The notes: generated from the sequence alone by a model not told the origin. Shown: positions 46,704-59,485, numbered from the stretch's first letter. The stretch: 64,000 nucleotides of DNA from Ecdyonurus torrentis (GCA_949318235.1 OX439134.1:20224670-20288669), one strand, 5' to 3'. Made by a program: numbers and translations.

Positions 46704-47040
46704 AAAAAAAAAAAAAAAAATCTCTTGTCAGATTCATTTTATTAGTAATTTTCACGTCATTTTCTACATAATTTTAAAACATTTTCATGCTATCTATTAC
46801 GTAATTTAAAGTTATTTTCATGTCATTTTTTGAAATTTTACGTAACTTTCATTTATCACGAAAAATACTACAGGGCGTAATAATTAAGATATAATGTATT
46901 ATTAACAAGAACATATTTATGCAAAGTTGTATACTATATGCACAACAAAATTAAAAACTATATACGTTGATTATTATTATTTTTTTTTGCAATTTTAATA
47001 TAAAGCAACATATCACATGCGAGATTTATGTTATCCACTC

Positions 47041-47530
47041 AGACAAAACTAAATACGTATATAATCATTATGCTAGCTCAATGCAGCTACATTTATGCAT
47101 AGCAACATAATCTAAACAATATTGTATGTATACAGTGATTATACTACATAACATAATAATTTAGATATTTCAACATAATTACTTACGTTATTACAAAATA
47201 TCAACATTTGTGCTCTACAATATAGCAAGTGTTTAATGTAGCAACATAATGTACATATTATGCTATATTGTGTACAGCTCTGGCCAAAAATAAAGAACGT
47301 TTTGTATAGGCAACCCGTAACCATACACAATGTTATATATCTTTATGATAAAATGCAGTGGCCGCCACTGCTCCGTTCTTAAACTTTTGGTCAGAGCTGT
47401 ACACTGATTATACTACATAACATAATACATAATAGTTAAGATGTTCAGGATAATTACTGATCTTATTACAAAATACCAACATTTGTGCTCTACAATATAG
47501 CAAGTGTTCAAAGCAGCATCAATTAAGTAA
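47041..47530 (-). mobile_element. Family A-prime, partially duplicated, with nested Tc1-like MITE
   Basis: The segment from GATTATACTACATAACATAA to CTCTACAATATAGCAAGTGT occurs twice in tandem. The Tc1-like element at 47275-47399 lies between the two copies. Confidence 0.7.
47275..47399. mobile_element. Tc1/mariner-like MITE (family T)
   Basis: 125 bp with inverted ends CAGCTCTGGCCAAAAATAAA and TTTTGGTCAGAGCTG, flanked by TA on both sides. CAGYTCTGGCCAAAA-type termini plus TA are characteristic of Tc1-like elements. Confidence 0.85.
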
Positions 47531-48097
47531 TTTATTTCTTACGGACACGTAATGCAGATAAAGATGCAAATCAAAATTTGGTCTAAATATTTTCACAAAA
47601 AAATAAGAATGAAGTTGGTCTCATCGCTGCAGCTCAATTATTATTAGAAAAAAAAAAAAAAAAGGAGAAAACGATAATCACGTGTTCGTGAAATGCAGGT
47701 GACTTTTTTTGTGCGCTACATGCAGACAAATTATCTACGACCTTCCTTATACATTGTTCATACTGTAAATTGACGTGATATACCTCGAGAATAACGACAA
47801 TTTGATGATCATTTAAGTTCAAGGTACACTCAGTGTTGTTAGAAAATTAACATCATTATTTATCAATATTCAGTGTACAGATTTAATGTGTTAAAATCAT
47901 AACAATAACAATAAGTTTTAATATTAATATGTCAAGACCAATACTTTGAACATTGAAACTCAATGCACTTTTATTCTTTTTGTTTCCGATTGATTGATTT
48001 TTTTTGTTATTCCCATCATTACGCAATAATACTTTATACACAACAATACTACGATATACTAATAATGTATCGGAATAACAAATACCTTCAGAGTTAG

Positions 48098-48434
48098 TTA
48101 AGGGTTATATTTAGATGGCTTGTATCTCAAAATCTAAAAAGAAAATGTGGAAACTTTATGATGCTATTTAAATGTAAATAGTAACAGCTACCTATGATAA
48201 AAATTTCAGAACCCATGACCATCAGATGGGACAGAAAATAATTAATGGGCTTTTGTGGGACTAAAATTTCAAAAAATCGTAATTTAAAATTTAGCATGTT
48301 GACCCCCCAAATTTATCAAAATTTTGAAGATACCTTATCGTAATGTATCACTGTTCACTGTGCAAAATTTTAGATTTTTCTTTCTTTACAATTGTTTAGT
48401 CAAATCCCGTATAGTACCTGATATCCAGCCTTAA
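48098..48434. mobile_element. Family L TTAA element, copy 2
   Basis: TTAAGGGTTATATTTAGATGG to ATATCCAGCCTTAA, TTAA at both edges. Confidence 0.85.
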
Positions 48435-49151
48435 GAGATATAAATGTAATTATATAATGTATTATTAAAAGTAAATAAAATAAAAATTGTGTATTGTTAT
48501 ATAGGCTTCAAATTAATATAAATTGTATTGTTTTATTTATGTACCATCTACAGTTTCAGATAGCTTAATTGCTAATTTTTTTGACAACTTATAATATGAA
48601 CGTCTAATATCCCCCTTTACTGCCCTATATCTATAAATAACAATTTAATATTCTAACAATAATAAAAAAATCAGATTAATAAAGAAATTTCACTAAGAAA
48701 AAAACACACTATTAAAAAATAGAAGAAAAAAAAAGTGATTTCGGCACGACTCCCAAATTTAAGTTGTCCGTTAAAATAATATTTAAATTTGGAACTAAAG
48801 TTTTTCCCACGCTAAGCATTGTAATTATGTTTTTTTGTCTAAAATTAAAAATAAAAATCAAGAGAGAAAGATCGTCTTGAATTGATTAGATATATCGGAA
48901 ATATTAGAAAGTTTATAAAGCAAGCTTGTCTCAAATAACTGCAATAATGCGTGCTTAATTGCTTCTTCATTTCACTTCAATTTTAATATCTTTCTTAACC
49001 TTGTATTGATAATTAAAATAACAATAAATGTGCAATATATTCTAATTACAGTGCAGTATATGCTTTTTACGATGATGTGATGAATCTTTGCCTTTTACTG
49101 CAAAATACAAATTATTTTTATAGTTTGTTAATTGTGTGTATTCCTGTACAA
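48435..49151. other. Unassigned AT-rich sequence
   Basis: No gene or recognised repeat. Confidence 0.5.
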
Positions 49152-49275
49152 TAATAAATACGTAATAATTATGTTAGCCTATTTGCAGCAATCTATGTTA
49201 ATTGCAATTTATACTGCATAATAATTATGTTATATAGCATAAATATTATGTAGAGCATTATAATTATGTATGAAT
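49152..49275 (-). mobile_element. Family A MITE fragment, copy 15
   Basis: AATACGTAATAATTATGTTAGC start, GCATAAATATTATG inside. Confidence 0.65.
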
Positions 49276-49330
49276 TTCCATTTGAGCAAAATTTGCTGTA
49301 TTTTTGTTCTTATATATACTGTGCGTTTTT

Positions 49331-49519
49331 CCATTCATTCATTCATTCATTCATTCATTCATTCATTCATTCATTCATTCATTCATTCATTCATTCATTC
49401 ATTCATTCATTCATTCATTCATTCATTCATTCATTCATTCATTCATTCATTCATTCATTCATTCATTCATTCATTCATTCATTCATTCATTCATTCATTC
49501 ATTCATTCATTCATTCATA
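49331..49519. repeat. (ATTC)n microsatellite
   Basis: About 189 bp, the same unit and strand as 35731-35916. All three frames are open and repetitive. Confidence 0.96.
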
Positions 49520-50045
49520 AAGATGTTATAAACTCTTGATCAATGAAAACTGTCCTCTCTTGGTTTTACACACAACCCCCAAAATAACAAACAATGTAAA
49601 ATTACTAAACCTCAAAGGTTATAAATTATATTTTTAAGAGAATATTATTAATAATTTATAATTTATGTTGCTGAATTCATTAATAAATTAAGAGGTAAAT
49701 AATTTAATTTTCTTACTTTTTATGCACAGTAGAGCATAAAAATTAATACAATTAATTATTAAATGCACTTTTTTATTCATTGCGTAAAATAACACCATTT
49801 CTGTACACGTTTATTGCGTAAAATAGTAAAATTAAATCGTTTCTATAATGAAAACTTGATTTTAATATAATTAATGGCTTTATTTTTTAATATTTCTTTC
49901 TGGTTACACAAAAAAAAAAAAGATTTAAAGTTTTATAAAAAAACATGACTAATTTACGAATAATTTCATTAATTTGATTTATTTTTAATAAGTGAAAAGT
50001 TGTAATTTTACCTATAATTTTTTTGCCTCTCTCTCTCTCTCTTGC

Positions 50046-50285
50046 TTACATATTTATGTATAAGATGACATGACGAGAAAGCGCCAATACACGACTTTCT
50101 GAACATATCTCTTAACTCTGTCCTATGCACTTTGTCTTGCTTGCAAAGTCGGACTGACCCCACCGGGGTTCGTATATTACTGGACTGGCCTCTCCATACT
50201 TTGCAAAGTAGGGATGAAAAGAAACAGCCTACGCACGGAATAAAATATGAATTAAAAAACACTGCAGACTGTGGTATAAAATGCT
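50046..50285. other. GC-richer block between (CT)n and (GA)n runs
   Basis: Stands out from its AT-rich surroundings; a minus-strand frame of 132 residues (50008-50406) crosses it but is extended by Ser/Leu repeats at one end and has no recognisable domain. GCAAAGTCGGACTG at about 50144 resembles an H-type hAT end, so it may be a transposon remnant. Confidence 0.35.
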
Positions 50286-50287
50286 TG

Positions 50288-50292
50288 AGAGA

Positions 50293-50328
<36 letters not shown>
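50288..50328. repeat. (GA)n microsatellite
   Basis: About 41 bp. Confidence 0.9.
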
Positions 50329-50885
50329 AATGAATATTTCGAATTTTAACCTAAAAGTATTGCTTTTTTTTTTATAATGCAATAGACCAAAAAATTTAGG
50401 AGGCAATTTTATTAAAATGCTTTATCGCGACTCTTAAATACTTAATCAGCTTTAAAGTTAGAAATTCACATAAATATCGATTCAGGACGATTTTCTCTTA
50501 ATGTAATCAAATTAATCACCATTTTTTTCTCTCTTTTTAGTCTTTCTGGTTTAAAGAAAAAAAATCTATGTGGGATGTTGAGTGGACATTTAATATTATA
50601 TAGGTTGAGCGACGAGTAAACCTCGGGAAAAGATCGCATGTGAGCGCTGACGTCACGTGCATTAATTATCATATTTTTCACACGCCGTGTACTTGCCTGT
50701 CAATGAAATATATTTGTGATAAAACTGTAAACTGACTGCATGCTACACTGAGAATACAATGAAGTAGAGGCTAGGCACTAATCATTCTAAACTAAACATT
50801 CATGTGCATAAATCAAACTATATAATGCATATTCGTAGTACCTAAATTTATACAAATTTTGATACCATAGTGATTAGGCTTTTAA

Positions 50886-51300
50886 AATGTTTACTTACTA
50901 CCAATAGTAGATGGGTACTGTCTACTAGTGAAATGTGGTACAGAGTATACTCTAATGTTTACTCACTACCAATAGTAGATGGGTACTGTCTACTAGTGAA
51001 ATGTGGTACAGAGTATACACTAATGTTTACTTACTACCAATAGTGCATGGGTACTGTATACTTGTGAAATATGGTACAGAGTATACTCTAATGTTTACTT
51101 ACTACCAATAGTACATGGGTACTGTCTACTAGTGAAATGTGGTACAGAGTATACTCTAATGTTTACTCACTACCAATAGTACATGGGTACTGTCTACTAG
51201 TGAAATGTGGTACAGAGTATACTCTAATGTTTACTTACTACCAATAGTACATGGGTACTGTCTACTAGTGAAATGTGGTAGAGAGTATACTCTAATGTTT
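50886..51300. repeat. Minisatellite, six 68-bp units
   Basis: AATGTTTAC starts recur at 50886, 50954, 51022, 51090, 51158, 51226 and 51294, exactly 68 bp apart. Units differ at a few sites, e.g. TTACTTACT versus TTACTCACT. A single unit exists in other family I copies, so it expanded here. Confidence 0.95.
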
Positions 51301-51418
51301 ACGGAGAAGCCATGCATATATTTTGTATTCATCATACTTACATTGACACTATAGCCTCTACAAGATTGAATATTTAGTAAAAATACACTCGTGCACAATC
51401 AAAATATTTCCTACTGTC

Positions 51419-51533
51419 ACTAATGCTGTTCGTAAACCCTGTTCTCTGCACCAAAAATGACGATCGCCTATCGTTATTCAAATGGAATGCGCATTTTTTG
51501 GTGCAAGAGAACAGGGTTTACGAACAGCATTAC
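51419..51533. mobile_element. Family J fold-back, copy 3 (best)
   Basis: TAATGCTGTTCGTAAACC and its inverse GGTTTACGAACAGCATTA; arms of about 32 bp with one difference. Confidence 0.85.
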
Positions 51534-51855
51534 TCTCTTAACATTTGTACGTTGTCAGTAAACATTTGTTTTCCCAGTGTACTGTATGCGCCGAGCCACT
51601 CTCGAGCCATATTTACTCACGGGACCTTTATTGTTAATAATGATAAAATGTATTTCATGAAAATTAATTAAATTATTTTATATTTATTATCTTATTTATT
51701 TCTCTTATTGTTTGAAAACGATATCGTTTTACTGCGACTCAAATTATACACTTCTTTTATTTAATGGTATTTTACTTTTACTTTTTTAATTTAAAATTAA
51801 AACACTACTCGTAAAACACCTATATTTTTTTTATCGTAACAATATGGTTTTCAGT

Positions 51856-51859
<4 letters not shown>

Positions 51860-51892
<33 letters not shown>
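51860..51892. repeat. Poly-A run of about 33
   Basis: Simple homopolymer. Confidence 0.9.
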
Positions 51893-51896
<4 letters not shown>

Positions 51897-51967
51897 CTCC
51901 CCCCACATGTCTAGGGTGCAAAGTTAAATTGCTGTACAGAATAGCAGTTAACTCTGCAGTCTTTTAT

Positions 51968-52648
51968 TTAAGGGTTATGTATTCAAATAGCTTGTATCTC
52001 AAAATCTAAAAAAGCAAACTTGCAAACTTTATGATGACATTTGAAAGTTAATCAGCTACCTATGATACAAATTTTCAGAACCTGTGACCATCAGATAAGA
52101 GAGAAAATAATTATTGAAATTAACATGGGATCTTATGGGACTAAAACTTCAAAATATTATTCTTTTAAATCTAAAGTGCAACCACCTCAAATTTTTTTTT
52201 TTACATTTTTGAAGATACCTTATTCTAACGTATCACTTTGCAAAATTTTAGATTTTTCTTTCTTAAAGGAATAGACCAGAGAAAAACATAAGCATTTATA
52301 TCACAAAACACTTGATGGGATTCACATAAATAACATTAGTTTGTCTCAAAACCCAACAGTAGCCCCGTAGCAGTAATCAGAAAATTCAATTTATACACCC
52401 CGCAAAACATTTTCATACTAATTTTTGAATGTTTCTGACGTCATAAACATGAATAGTCACGCCAATTGCATACTTTACAGTTTTTTCATGCTCTCTCGTG
52501 GGGCTACATTAACATTCTTGTAAAAATTGTCATCAGTTTAGAAGATCCCATTTCGTGTTTATTCATTAAAAAGCACATGTGGTTTTAAGTGGTCTATGGC
52601 TTTAACAAATTTTTAGTGAATTCCCGCAATACCTGACTCCACGTCTTC
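51968..52648. mobile_element. Family L TTAA element, copy 3, carrying nested D
   Basis: TTAAGGGTTATGTATTC start; interrupted by D at 52263-52605; resumes with ATTTTTAGTGAATTCCCGC and ends near CCTGACTCCACG. Confidence 0.85.
52263..52605. mobile_element. Family D TTAA element, copy 4
   Basis: TTAAAGGAATAGACCAGAG to GGTCTATGGCTTTAA, inserted in L. Joining the flanks with one TTAA gives the L sequence. Confidence 0.9.
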
Positions 52649-53163
52649 AGTGCAAAGATGTGAAACACTGACCTATTCATTCATCAAGTTACAAATATTT
52701 TGGCTATGCCGTAGCAATGTACTGCATTGTGTTTTAATTACACAAATTCAAACAATTCAATTAATTTTTAGTTACAACAATTAGAAATATTTATAAATAT
52801 CAAGGCTGTAGTGAAGCATGCAATCTTATGAACAAAAGATTTAAACCGTCATTTTCACATCAACCTATTTGAAATTTAAATTTTCTCATATTATCTCAAT
52901 TGTCATCGCATACATGGCTTGGTTAAATATTTATAATTGTGAGATCACTTTTAAATAATAATGTACTTTCAGATATTTAAATTTAATATAACCATTTGCT
53001 ATATTGGGAAAATTTGCTCCATAAAATATTAAATTACAATTAGTGAAGAATAGCATAGGATATTGAAATAGGTGATTTAAATACCTAATATAATTTTATT
53101 CGAGTTAAAAAAAGAGCACATTTTTACCATTTTTAAACCTTACAAAACAAATTGAAATTCTGT
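52649..53163. other. Unassigned AT-rich sequence
   Basis: No gene or recognised repeat. Confidence 0.5.
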
Positions 53164-53471
53164 TATAGGGTCTATGCATTCATGTTAAAGTCGACGCCAT
53201 GTTGGATAACTCAATAACATGGGCTGCATAGGAAAAAAAATAATTTTGCCAGTTTAAAAACACTGTGCAATATTTTTGAGAGCATTGATGCTGTAAATAT
53301 GTTGAATTAGTATCTCAAGTATGTGAGAAAAATAACAACAACAAAAAATTCACCGATTTCCCAAAGAAAATTGGCTTAAATGAAGTTTGTCCTATGCTGA
53401 GCAATGTTATGCACTACTCCAGTATGGCCTCCAAGCGCAATAAATATGACGTCATCCGCATACACCCTTTA
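53164..53471 (+). mobile_element. Family C MITE, copy 8
   Basis: TATAGGGTCTATGC to GCATACACCCTTTA. Confidence 0.85.
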
Positions 53472-53881
53472 TGTTTTATAGCTCATAATTATCTTATTGG
53501 AAAAAGACGATTTTCTCTGTCTTTTTTTAATATTATTATTTTTTTACGAGTAATGTTATGCAGTTATGCACATTTTTTTTCTTGCTACAGACTAAAATTA
53601 CTCGTTTAATATTTTTTCGGTAATTTCCTTTAAAAACATGGTTCTGCAAATTATAGGATAAGAAATTTCATAGATAAACATTTTTCCTACTCAGCCTCTA
53701 TGATTGGCTAGCTTTTTGCAAGTAATTCTGAATGAAAACAGAAAAATTTAAATTATTCAAGTTAAAAGAAAAAAAAAAAAAAAAAAAAAACTTGAATATT
53801 TAAAAAAAAAAAAAAAAAAAAGAAAAATAAAAGTGTCACAATTGTATAAAGTGTCAAAATTATCGAATTTATTTTTAGAGT

Positions 53882-53882
<1 letters not shown>

Positions 53883-53928
<46 letters not shown>

Positions 53929-53934
53929 CTCTTT
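53883..53934. repeat. (CT)n microsatellite
   Basis: About 45 bp perfect, preceded by two poly-A runs (53768-53789, 53801-53821). Confidence 0.9.
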
Positions 53935-54433
53935 CTATAAAATATGTATATTTAAAAAATTAGGTCCCAACAGACCCTAATTAAATTCATAATTACTTAG
54001 TTTATGTCTACAGAGCTGAATTATCAATTTATTGGAATATAATTCACTTTTTAATTTTTTTTTTACCTTCATTCAACATATTTAAGAATTTAAATTACAA
54101 TTTTTATTCATTAAAATTCAGCTAATATTTCGGACCAAGGGTACGGTAAGCAAGCACACAATATAGCATGTGAGTTTGCATGAATATTTAATCGTCAGTT
54201 ATCTCATTGCAATCGCGCATAATTTGCTGCAACAAATAGTAGATAGTCGTGTTTAGGATTTGAAAAAATATGCAAATTAGGATATTGAAAATTATACATA
54301 AAAAATAGGCAATAAGTTAAATAGTGGATAGATAATAGTTAAATAAGTTAAATAGATATTGAATATTTTAGATACTTTAATATATTACCCACAAAAAATA
54401 ACGTATTTTATGCTGTATCTGTATTATTATATA

Positions 54434-54655
54434 CACGGAAAGAATAAATTACGTAATTTATGCTGCATTTATGTCATTATAGTATAAATGATGCTAAATT
54501 AGAACAACATAAATAATTATGCTGTACAACATAATATTTATGCTAAGTAGCATAGCTATTATGCAGTATAGCATAAATTATGTTGTATTAAACAAATTGT
54601 GTTAAAAATGAGCTAGCATAATTATTACGATTTATCTTATCCATAGAAGAAACCT
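54434..54655 (+). mobile_element. Family A MITE, copy 16
   Basis: CACGGAAAGAATAAATTACG start; nearly the consensus body; last bases eroded (TTATCTTATCC). Confidence 0.88.
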
Positions 54656-55276
54656 TTGAAAGTGTTTTTAATTTGAGATAATTAGTTTGAAACTTTTCAT
54701 GGTATACCAAGAACTAGAATTTCAGAAATAAATCCTTTATTTGTTCCAAAAATTGTCAACAGATTCACTGACTGAGTTGTACTAAAAAAAATACATATTG
54801 TTGCCTAAATTATGGAATCAAATTTCATCAAGAGTTAAAAACTTTTAAAAATAAAAACGATATGAAAATTAATGTGAAAAAAATCCTTTAATAATTTAAA
54901 AAAATAATTAATGATTTATTTATCATGATTAATTATGTTATCATTTATCAAATATCTTGCCTTTGTAAATAAATTCTACTTTGAGAGAAGTGTAAATTTA
55001 TATTACTTTATAATTATAAAGAAATTAAAGAAGAATTATTGTATCATGTAAAAAAATGTAAATTAATTCAAAATGTGCGTAAAGTAATGAGCCAACAGAT
55101 AAAACCACCTTGCTTGGACTTTGAATTATGATGTGTTAAAAAAATGTAAATAAAATATGCAAGTTTGGTGAAAAATAATTTAACAATTCTGCAAGCATTT
55201 TTAGATCATAATATGTAATTTTGAGTGACTTTTTTTTTTTATATTTATGCTGTTTTTTTTAGCAATACTGGATCAT
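54656..55276. other. Unassigned AT-rich sequence
   Basis: No gene or recognised repeat. Confidence 0.5.
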
Positions 55277-55493
55277 TCACGTATACAAAGATAACTACGT
55301 AATAATTATGCTAACTCATTTTCAGCACAATTTGTTCAATACAGCATAATTTATGCTATACTGCATAATAACTATATGCATAGCATAAATATTATGTTGT
55401 ATAGCATAATTATTTATGTTGTTCTAATTTAGTATCATTTATGCTATAATGACATAAATATAGCATAAATTACGTGATGTATACTTTCCGTGC
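55277..55493 (-). mobile_element. Family A MITE, copy 17
   Basis: ACAAAGATAACTACGTAATA start to TATACTTTCCGTG; near-consensus reverse copy. Confidence 0.88.
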
Positions 55494-55511
55494 TGGAAGA
55501 ACAATAATAAT

Positions 55512-55632
55512 TTTGCTATTGGGCGCAATATTTATGCTATATATTAGTATAGCATAAATTATGTTATTGAATAACTAACCAATTGTGCTGAAAATGAGCT
55601 AGCATAATTACTACCTCTTTGTTTTTGGCCGC
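55512..55632 (+). mobile_element. Family A MITE fragment, copy 18
   Basis: Right half only: AGTATAGCATAAATTATG, AATTGTGCTGAAAATGAGC, TTTGTTTTTGGCCG. Confidence 0.7.
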
Positions 55633-55712
55633 AAAACAAATAGTAAAAAAAAAAAACTTTTATATCAGAAGTTATTTAGAATTAAAAAATAAATCCCAAT
55701 AGAAAATCAAAA

Positions 55713-55841
55713 TAAACCACTTGCATTGCAATAAACGAACTAATAAATAAAATAAATTTAAACATTCCTAATACTACATTTTTCGTTATGATTATGATAC
55801 TTTAAAACAATAAAAAAAGGGTTCATATTGCAAGTGATCCA
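55713..55841. mobile_element. Family N fold-back, copy 2
   Basis: TAAACCACTTGCATTGCAAT and ATATTGCAAGTGATCCA ends. Confidence 0.65.
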
Positions 55842-56075
55842 TTATATAAATAAACTAATGACATAATAATATAAAAAGTTATTATTGAAATAATAATACA
55901 AAAATTAACATATAATAATTATTTATTATTAATAAAAATTGAAGTCGATCATGATTTCAAGTATATCACAACGAGATTCAGTTAAAAAAAAATAATATAA
56001 AAAAAAGCCTTTCACTTCCTATCTTATACAGTATGAGGTATAAGGTAACGTCTCTCTCTCTCTCTCTCTCCCCAG

Positions 56076-56223
56076 GTGTAGCTAGCTCATCACAAGTGGG
56101 AGTAGGGTAGAGTATAAAAGGCTGTAACTCCTAACCAAGGGCCATCACTTCTCAAACACAAGTTTTTCTTAGCAGATCTAACAATATCTGCACCACAAAA
56201 TGTTTGTTCTGCATCAGTGTAAA
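56076..56223. other. Candidate exon-like, GC-richer block
   Basis: On the plus strand a long CT tract ends in CCCCAG, and 148 bp later comes AAAGTAAGTA, so strong acceptor and donor signals bound it. All three plus frames contain stops, so it would be non-coding. On the minus strand a 69-residue frame (56090-56299) is open but unrecognised. Composition differs from the surroundings. Low confidence. Confidence 0.25.
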
Positions 56224-56354
56224 GTAAGTACTCAAATTTATTATTTTTTCTAGTACTCAAATTTACAACTTTTCTCGGATTCATATTTCTAAATTTCACG
56301 GCAAAAAAAAAAAAAAAAAAAAAAAAAAACTTTAGCTTTTTTTTCTTCTTTTTT

Positions 56355-56550
56355 TTTCTTTTTTTTTTTTTTTACAATAAATTTGTTAGATATATATACA
56401 AAGTTTTTTAAGAGCTAACTATTTACCACTGAAGAAATTACGTTTATACTAACAAGTTACTGTTTAAATTTTTTTTTTCAATTCAGTTATTGGTTTGTAC
56501 TGAAGAGTTACATCTATGTAACTGAATAATTTCTTATTATATTTTCCGTG
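56355..56550. mobile_element. Family B MITE, copy 6
   Basis: ACAATAAATTTGTTAGATAT and GTTACATCTATGTAACTG to ATATTTTCCGTG; left terminus merged into poly-T. Confidence 0.75.
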
Positions 56551-56964
56551 TTAAGTAGATTTTTTTTTAATTTAAGGATATAACCGTTAGTCATAGGCGT
56601 CATGTTTACATACTAGGTTTTACCCAAAAGTATATAATAATTAAATAATAGTCTGACTTCAGTAACATTTATTACTGTACTGCATAATAATTATGCTGAG
56701 TATTATAGATAGATTTTAGAGCTTAAATTTTTTTTAATACATTTTATGCAATTCAAAAAAAAAAAAAAAAAAAAAAAAAATCTTGGCATAATTCACGTAA
56801 TTTATCAATACAATAAAATTGGTGCAATAAAATATTGCTTATAGTTTTATAAAATTGTATGCAATTTATTGCATAACGTAAATTTATTGCTATATGCAAG
56901 AATAGAGCTTAATTGAAGGGAAGTTCTAAGGGTTAAAAACATGTTACTAGCGTAATAATCTGAT

Positions 56965-57055
56965 AAATAGGTAGTAATTATGCTAGCTCATTTTCAGTAC
57001 AATTTATTCAATAACATAATTTATGCTATATACTATTGTATAGCATAATCTAGAG
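56965..57055 (-). mobile_element. Family A fragment, copy 20
   Basis: GTAATTATGCTAGCTCATTTTC, ATTTATTCAATAACATAATT. Confidence 0.6.
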
Positions 57056-59085
57056 ATAATCTACGTAACATCACATAACTGTGTCATCAAATTTTGTTGT
57101 AGTGTCTTATGGAAATACCATGTATTCATATGGCAAAATAATTTCAAGTTTCGTACAAGAATTAAGCAATATAATGAATTTGTATGCGTTTTTACAGACT
57201 TAACAAAAGATTTCAAAATTTTAAGTTTTTTTTTTAATTTAATTTAATATTTTTGCATAATATATTTATTTAAGCATTGATTTTTTTAAAGTGACTTTAA
57301 TTTTTTGTTTAACAATTTTAATTTATAATTTTAATTCAACTTAACTTTACATAAAAGAACCAAAAATTGAAAATTAAAATTGTGTTTAGAAAAATTAAAA
57401 TTAGTTGAGGTTTTTAATTACGATAATTTCTTAACTTATTATCATGCACGTACAAATATTTCTAATTGTTATAATTGAAAAATAGAAATCAAACTTACAA
57501 AAAAAAAACTCGTTCTAAATAAACGTATATAATCATAGATTAGCTCTGAACTCAGGTTAAGTTAAATATTTAATTAAAGTACTTATTTAACATCAAAATG
57601 GTAATTACACATATAGCTGAAGGTGAAAATAAAAATATTTATAAAATCGAAAGTTTTGATTATTTAGTTACTTTTTACTACAGGGTGCGATTTAACCTAT
57701 ATGCACGGCTTAACTATTTTAAATTTTAAAAAAAACTTGATTATTCTAAATATTATTCTGTATTTCCATACAATGCATATACTTATTAAATATACATACA
57801 ATGTAACTTAATTTATTTAAATTTTAGAATTTTTTTGTGCCAAATAAATATTATTTCAGTTACGTACAGTACAGTACGTGTTTATGTTTTTAATATTGTA
57901 CGTTGATCTTGAACTTTCTCTCACACTTTTAAATAATTCATTATTTATATACTAATAAAATTTGAAGTTTACTATGAATGTAAATAAAAATTAATATAAT
58001 AACGTTAATACAAAGTTGATAATGCATTTAAAACTTTTGAAAACGTTTTTTATTATTATTATTATTTTTTGTTGATATTTTGATTTTTTAATTTTTTTTT
58101 TGTTCTCCTACGAATGCAACTATATAAATTCTGCTATTTAGTTATTTTACATTAAAAAAAATGCTGCATTCGAAATTTAAAAATTCAGTCTATTTTATTT
58201 TCTAATATATTTTAAAGAAGCTAATATTAGTCCTGCAGTGATGTTACTTAATTTAATTGTATGCCTTCAGGAGAATTATTAACTTTTTTTTTAAATAAAT
58301 TTAAAAAAATAAATATAGGCTTATTTTCTAAATTTTGAATGCAACATTTTTAAAATAAAATAAATAAATACTAGAATTCATTCATGAAAAAAGTGGGTAA
58401 TTTTTTAATAATTCAATTCAATACCCTATTTATAAGAATTTCCAGCATAATTTTTACTTATTTCAACAAAAATTTCAAGGAAAAACAAACAAATAAACAA
58501 ACTAGCAGTCGAACTTAAGAAAAATCATATTATTAAAAAAAAATAAAAAAAATGAGCTGTTCAGAATATATGTAAAAAAAAAATTATACAAGAGTGTAAA
58601 AAAAAAAAAAAACAAGTTTTTTTTTCTACGTATAATGAAAAATTACATATTTCTCATTTAAATCTGTTATTCATTTTAGCATAAAAATTGAATTTTAAAT
58701 CTCATAAAAAAACATTGAATTCCTATTAATTCATTAATTTTGAAGGTTTTAGGTTAAATTTTTCATTATTTAAACAAAACAAAAAATTCGTCTCATTATC
58801 AAATCCTTGCAAAAATTATCTTTTCTTGTGTCGTGTTAAACTGTGATTAAAATTCAATTACACGCCCCTGACTTTATTTTGTTATTATTCTGTGTGAGCC
58901 TTCAATTTTTGTGAAGGAAATATAACTTTAATAATAATAATTAATTAGATATATCAAATATTTTCTATGAAATTTTGTGAAATAATAATAATAATAGATG
59001 AATTAAAAAAGTGAAAATATATACTTAAATAATAATAATAAATAAACACAAAGAGGATTCGATGACTTTTAAAATATATTTCAGT
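57056..59085. other. Long unassigned AT-rich stretch
   Basis: Very AT-rich; many A and T runs. No gene, RNA or repeat family recognised. Confidence 0.5.
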
Positions 59086-59175
59086 TTCAGTTTCTTTATT
59101 GATCATATTACCAATTGGTACATATCGATTACAAAAATATTTATAAAGGATAATTACAAAATATTTCATAAAATA
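59086..59175 (-). mobile_element. Probable LINE 3' end with short repeat tail
   Basis: Minus strand reads ACCAATTGGTAATATGATC, AATAAAGAAACTGAAACTG, i.e. a polyadenylation-like word followed by GAAACT repeats, the usual form of a LINE tail. No coding remnant adjoins. Confidence 0.45.
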
Positions 59176-59370
59176 GTTTCAGTCATTCACTCATCATATT
59201 ATTATTATTAGGAATATATTCTTATAATATTTAATAAAATTTAAATTATATATAGCTAAAAAACATATTTCAATAATTTGTAAAACATTGTTCACAGTTA
59301 ATAAATAGTCGCATTGAATTAAGTAAAAATTAAAGCCATGTTCACACAGTGTAATAGTTTAAAGATCATT

Positions 59371-59485
59371 GAAGCTATTCGTAAACACTGCTCTCTGCTC
59401 CTAAAATGACGATCAATTTGGGTTAATCAAATGGAATGCGCATTTTTTTGGTGCAAGAGAACAGGGTTTACAAACAACACTCTTG
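59371..59485. mobile_element. Family J fold-back, copy 4
   Basis: GAAGCTATTCGTAAACACTG and GGTTTACAAACAACACTC with TGGAATGCGCATTTTTTTGG inside. Confidence 0.75.

Larger units (their letters stand above)
50744..51582. mobile_element. Family I, most complete copy
   Basis: CACTGAGAATACAATG at the left and TTTGTTTTCCCAGTG at the right are imperfect inverted termini. It contains the 68-bp minisatellite and a nested J element (51419-51533). Confidence 0.65.

Noticed and set aside
49266..49539. Overlapping frames rich in His-Ser-Phe-Ile
   Set aside because: Translation of the (ATTC)n array in all frames.
50008..50406. 132-residue minus-strand frame
   Set aside because: Includes Ser/Leu runs from (GA)n; the remainder is unrecognised and probably a transposon remnant.
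50886..51300. CRISPR-like regular repeat
   Set aside because: Head-to-tail 68-bp units with no spacers in a eukaryotic setting; a minisatellite.
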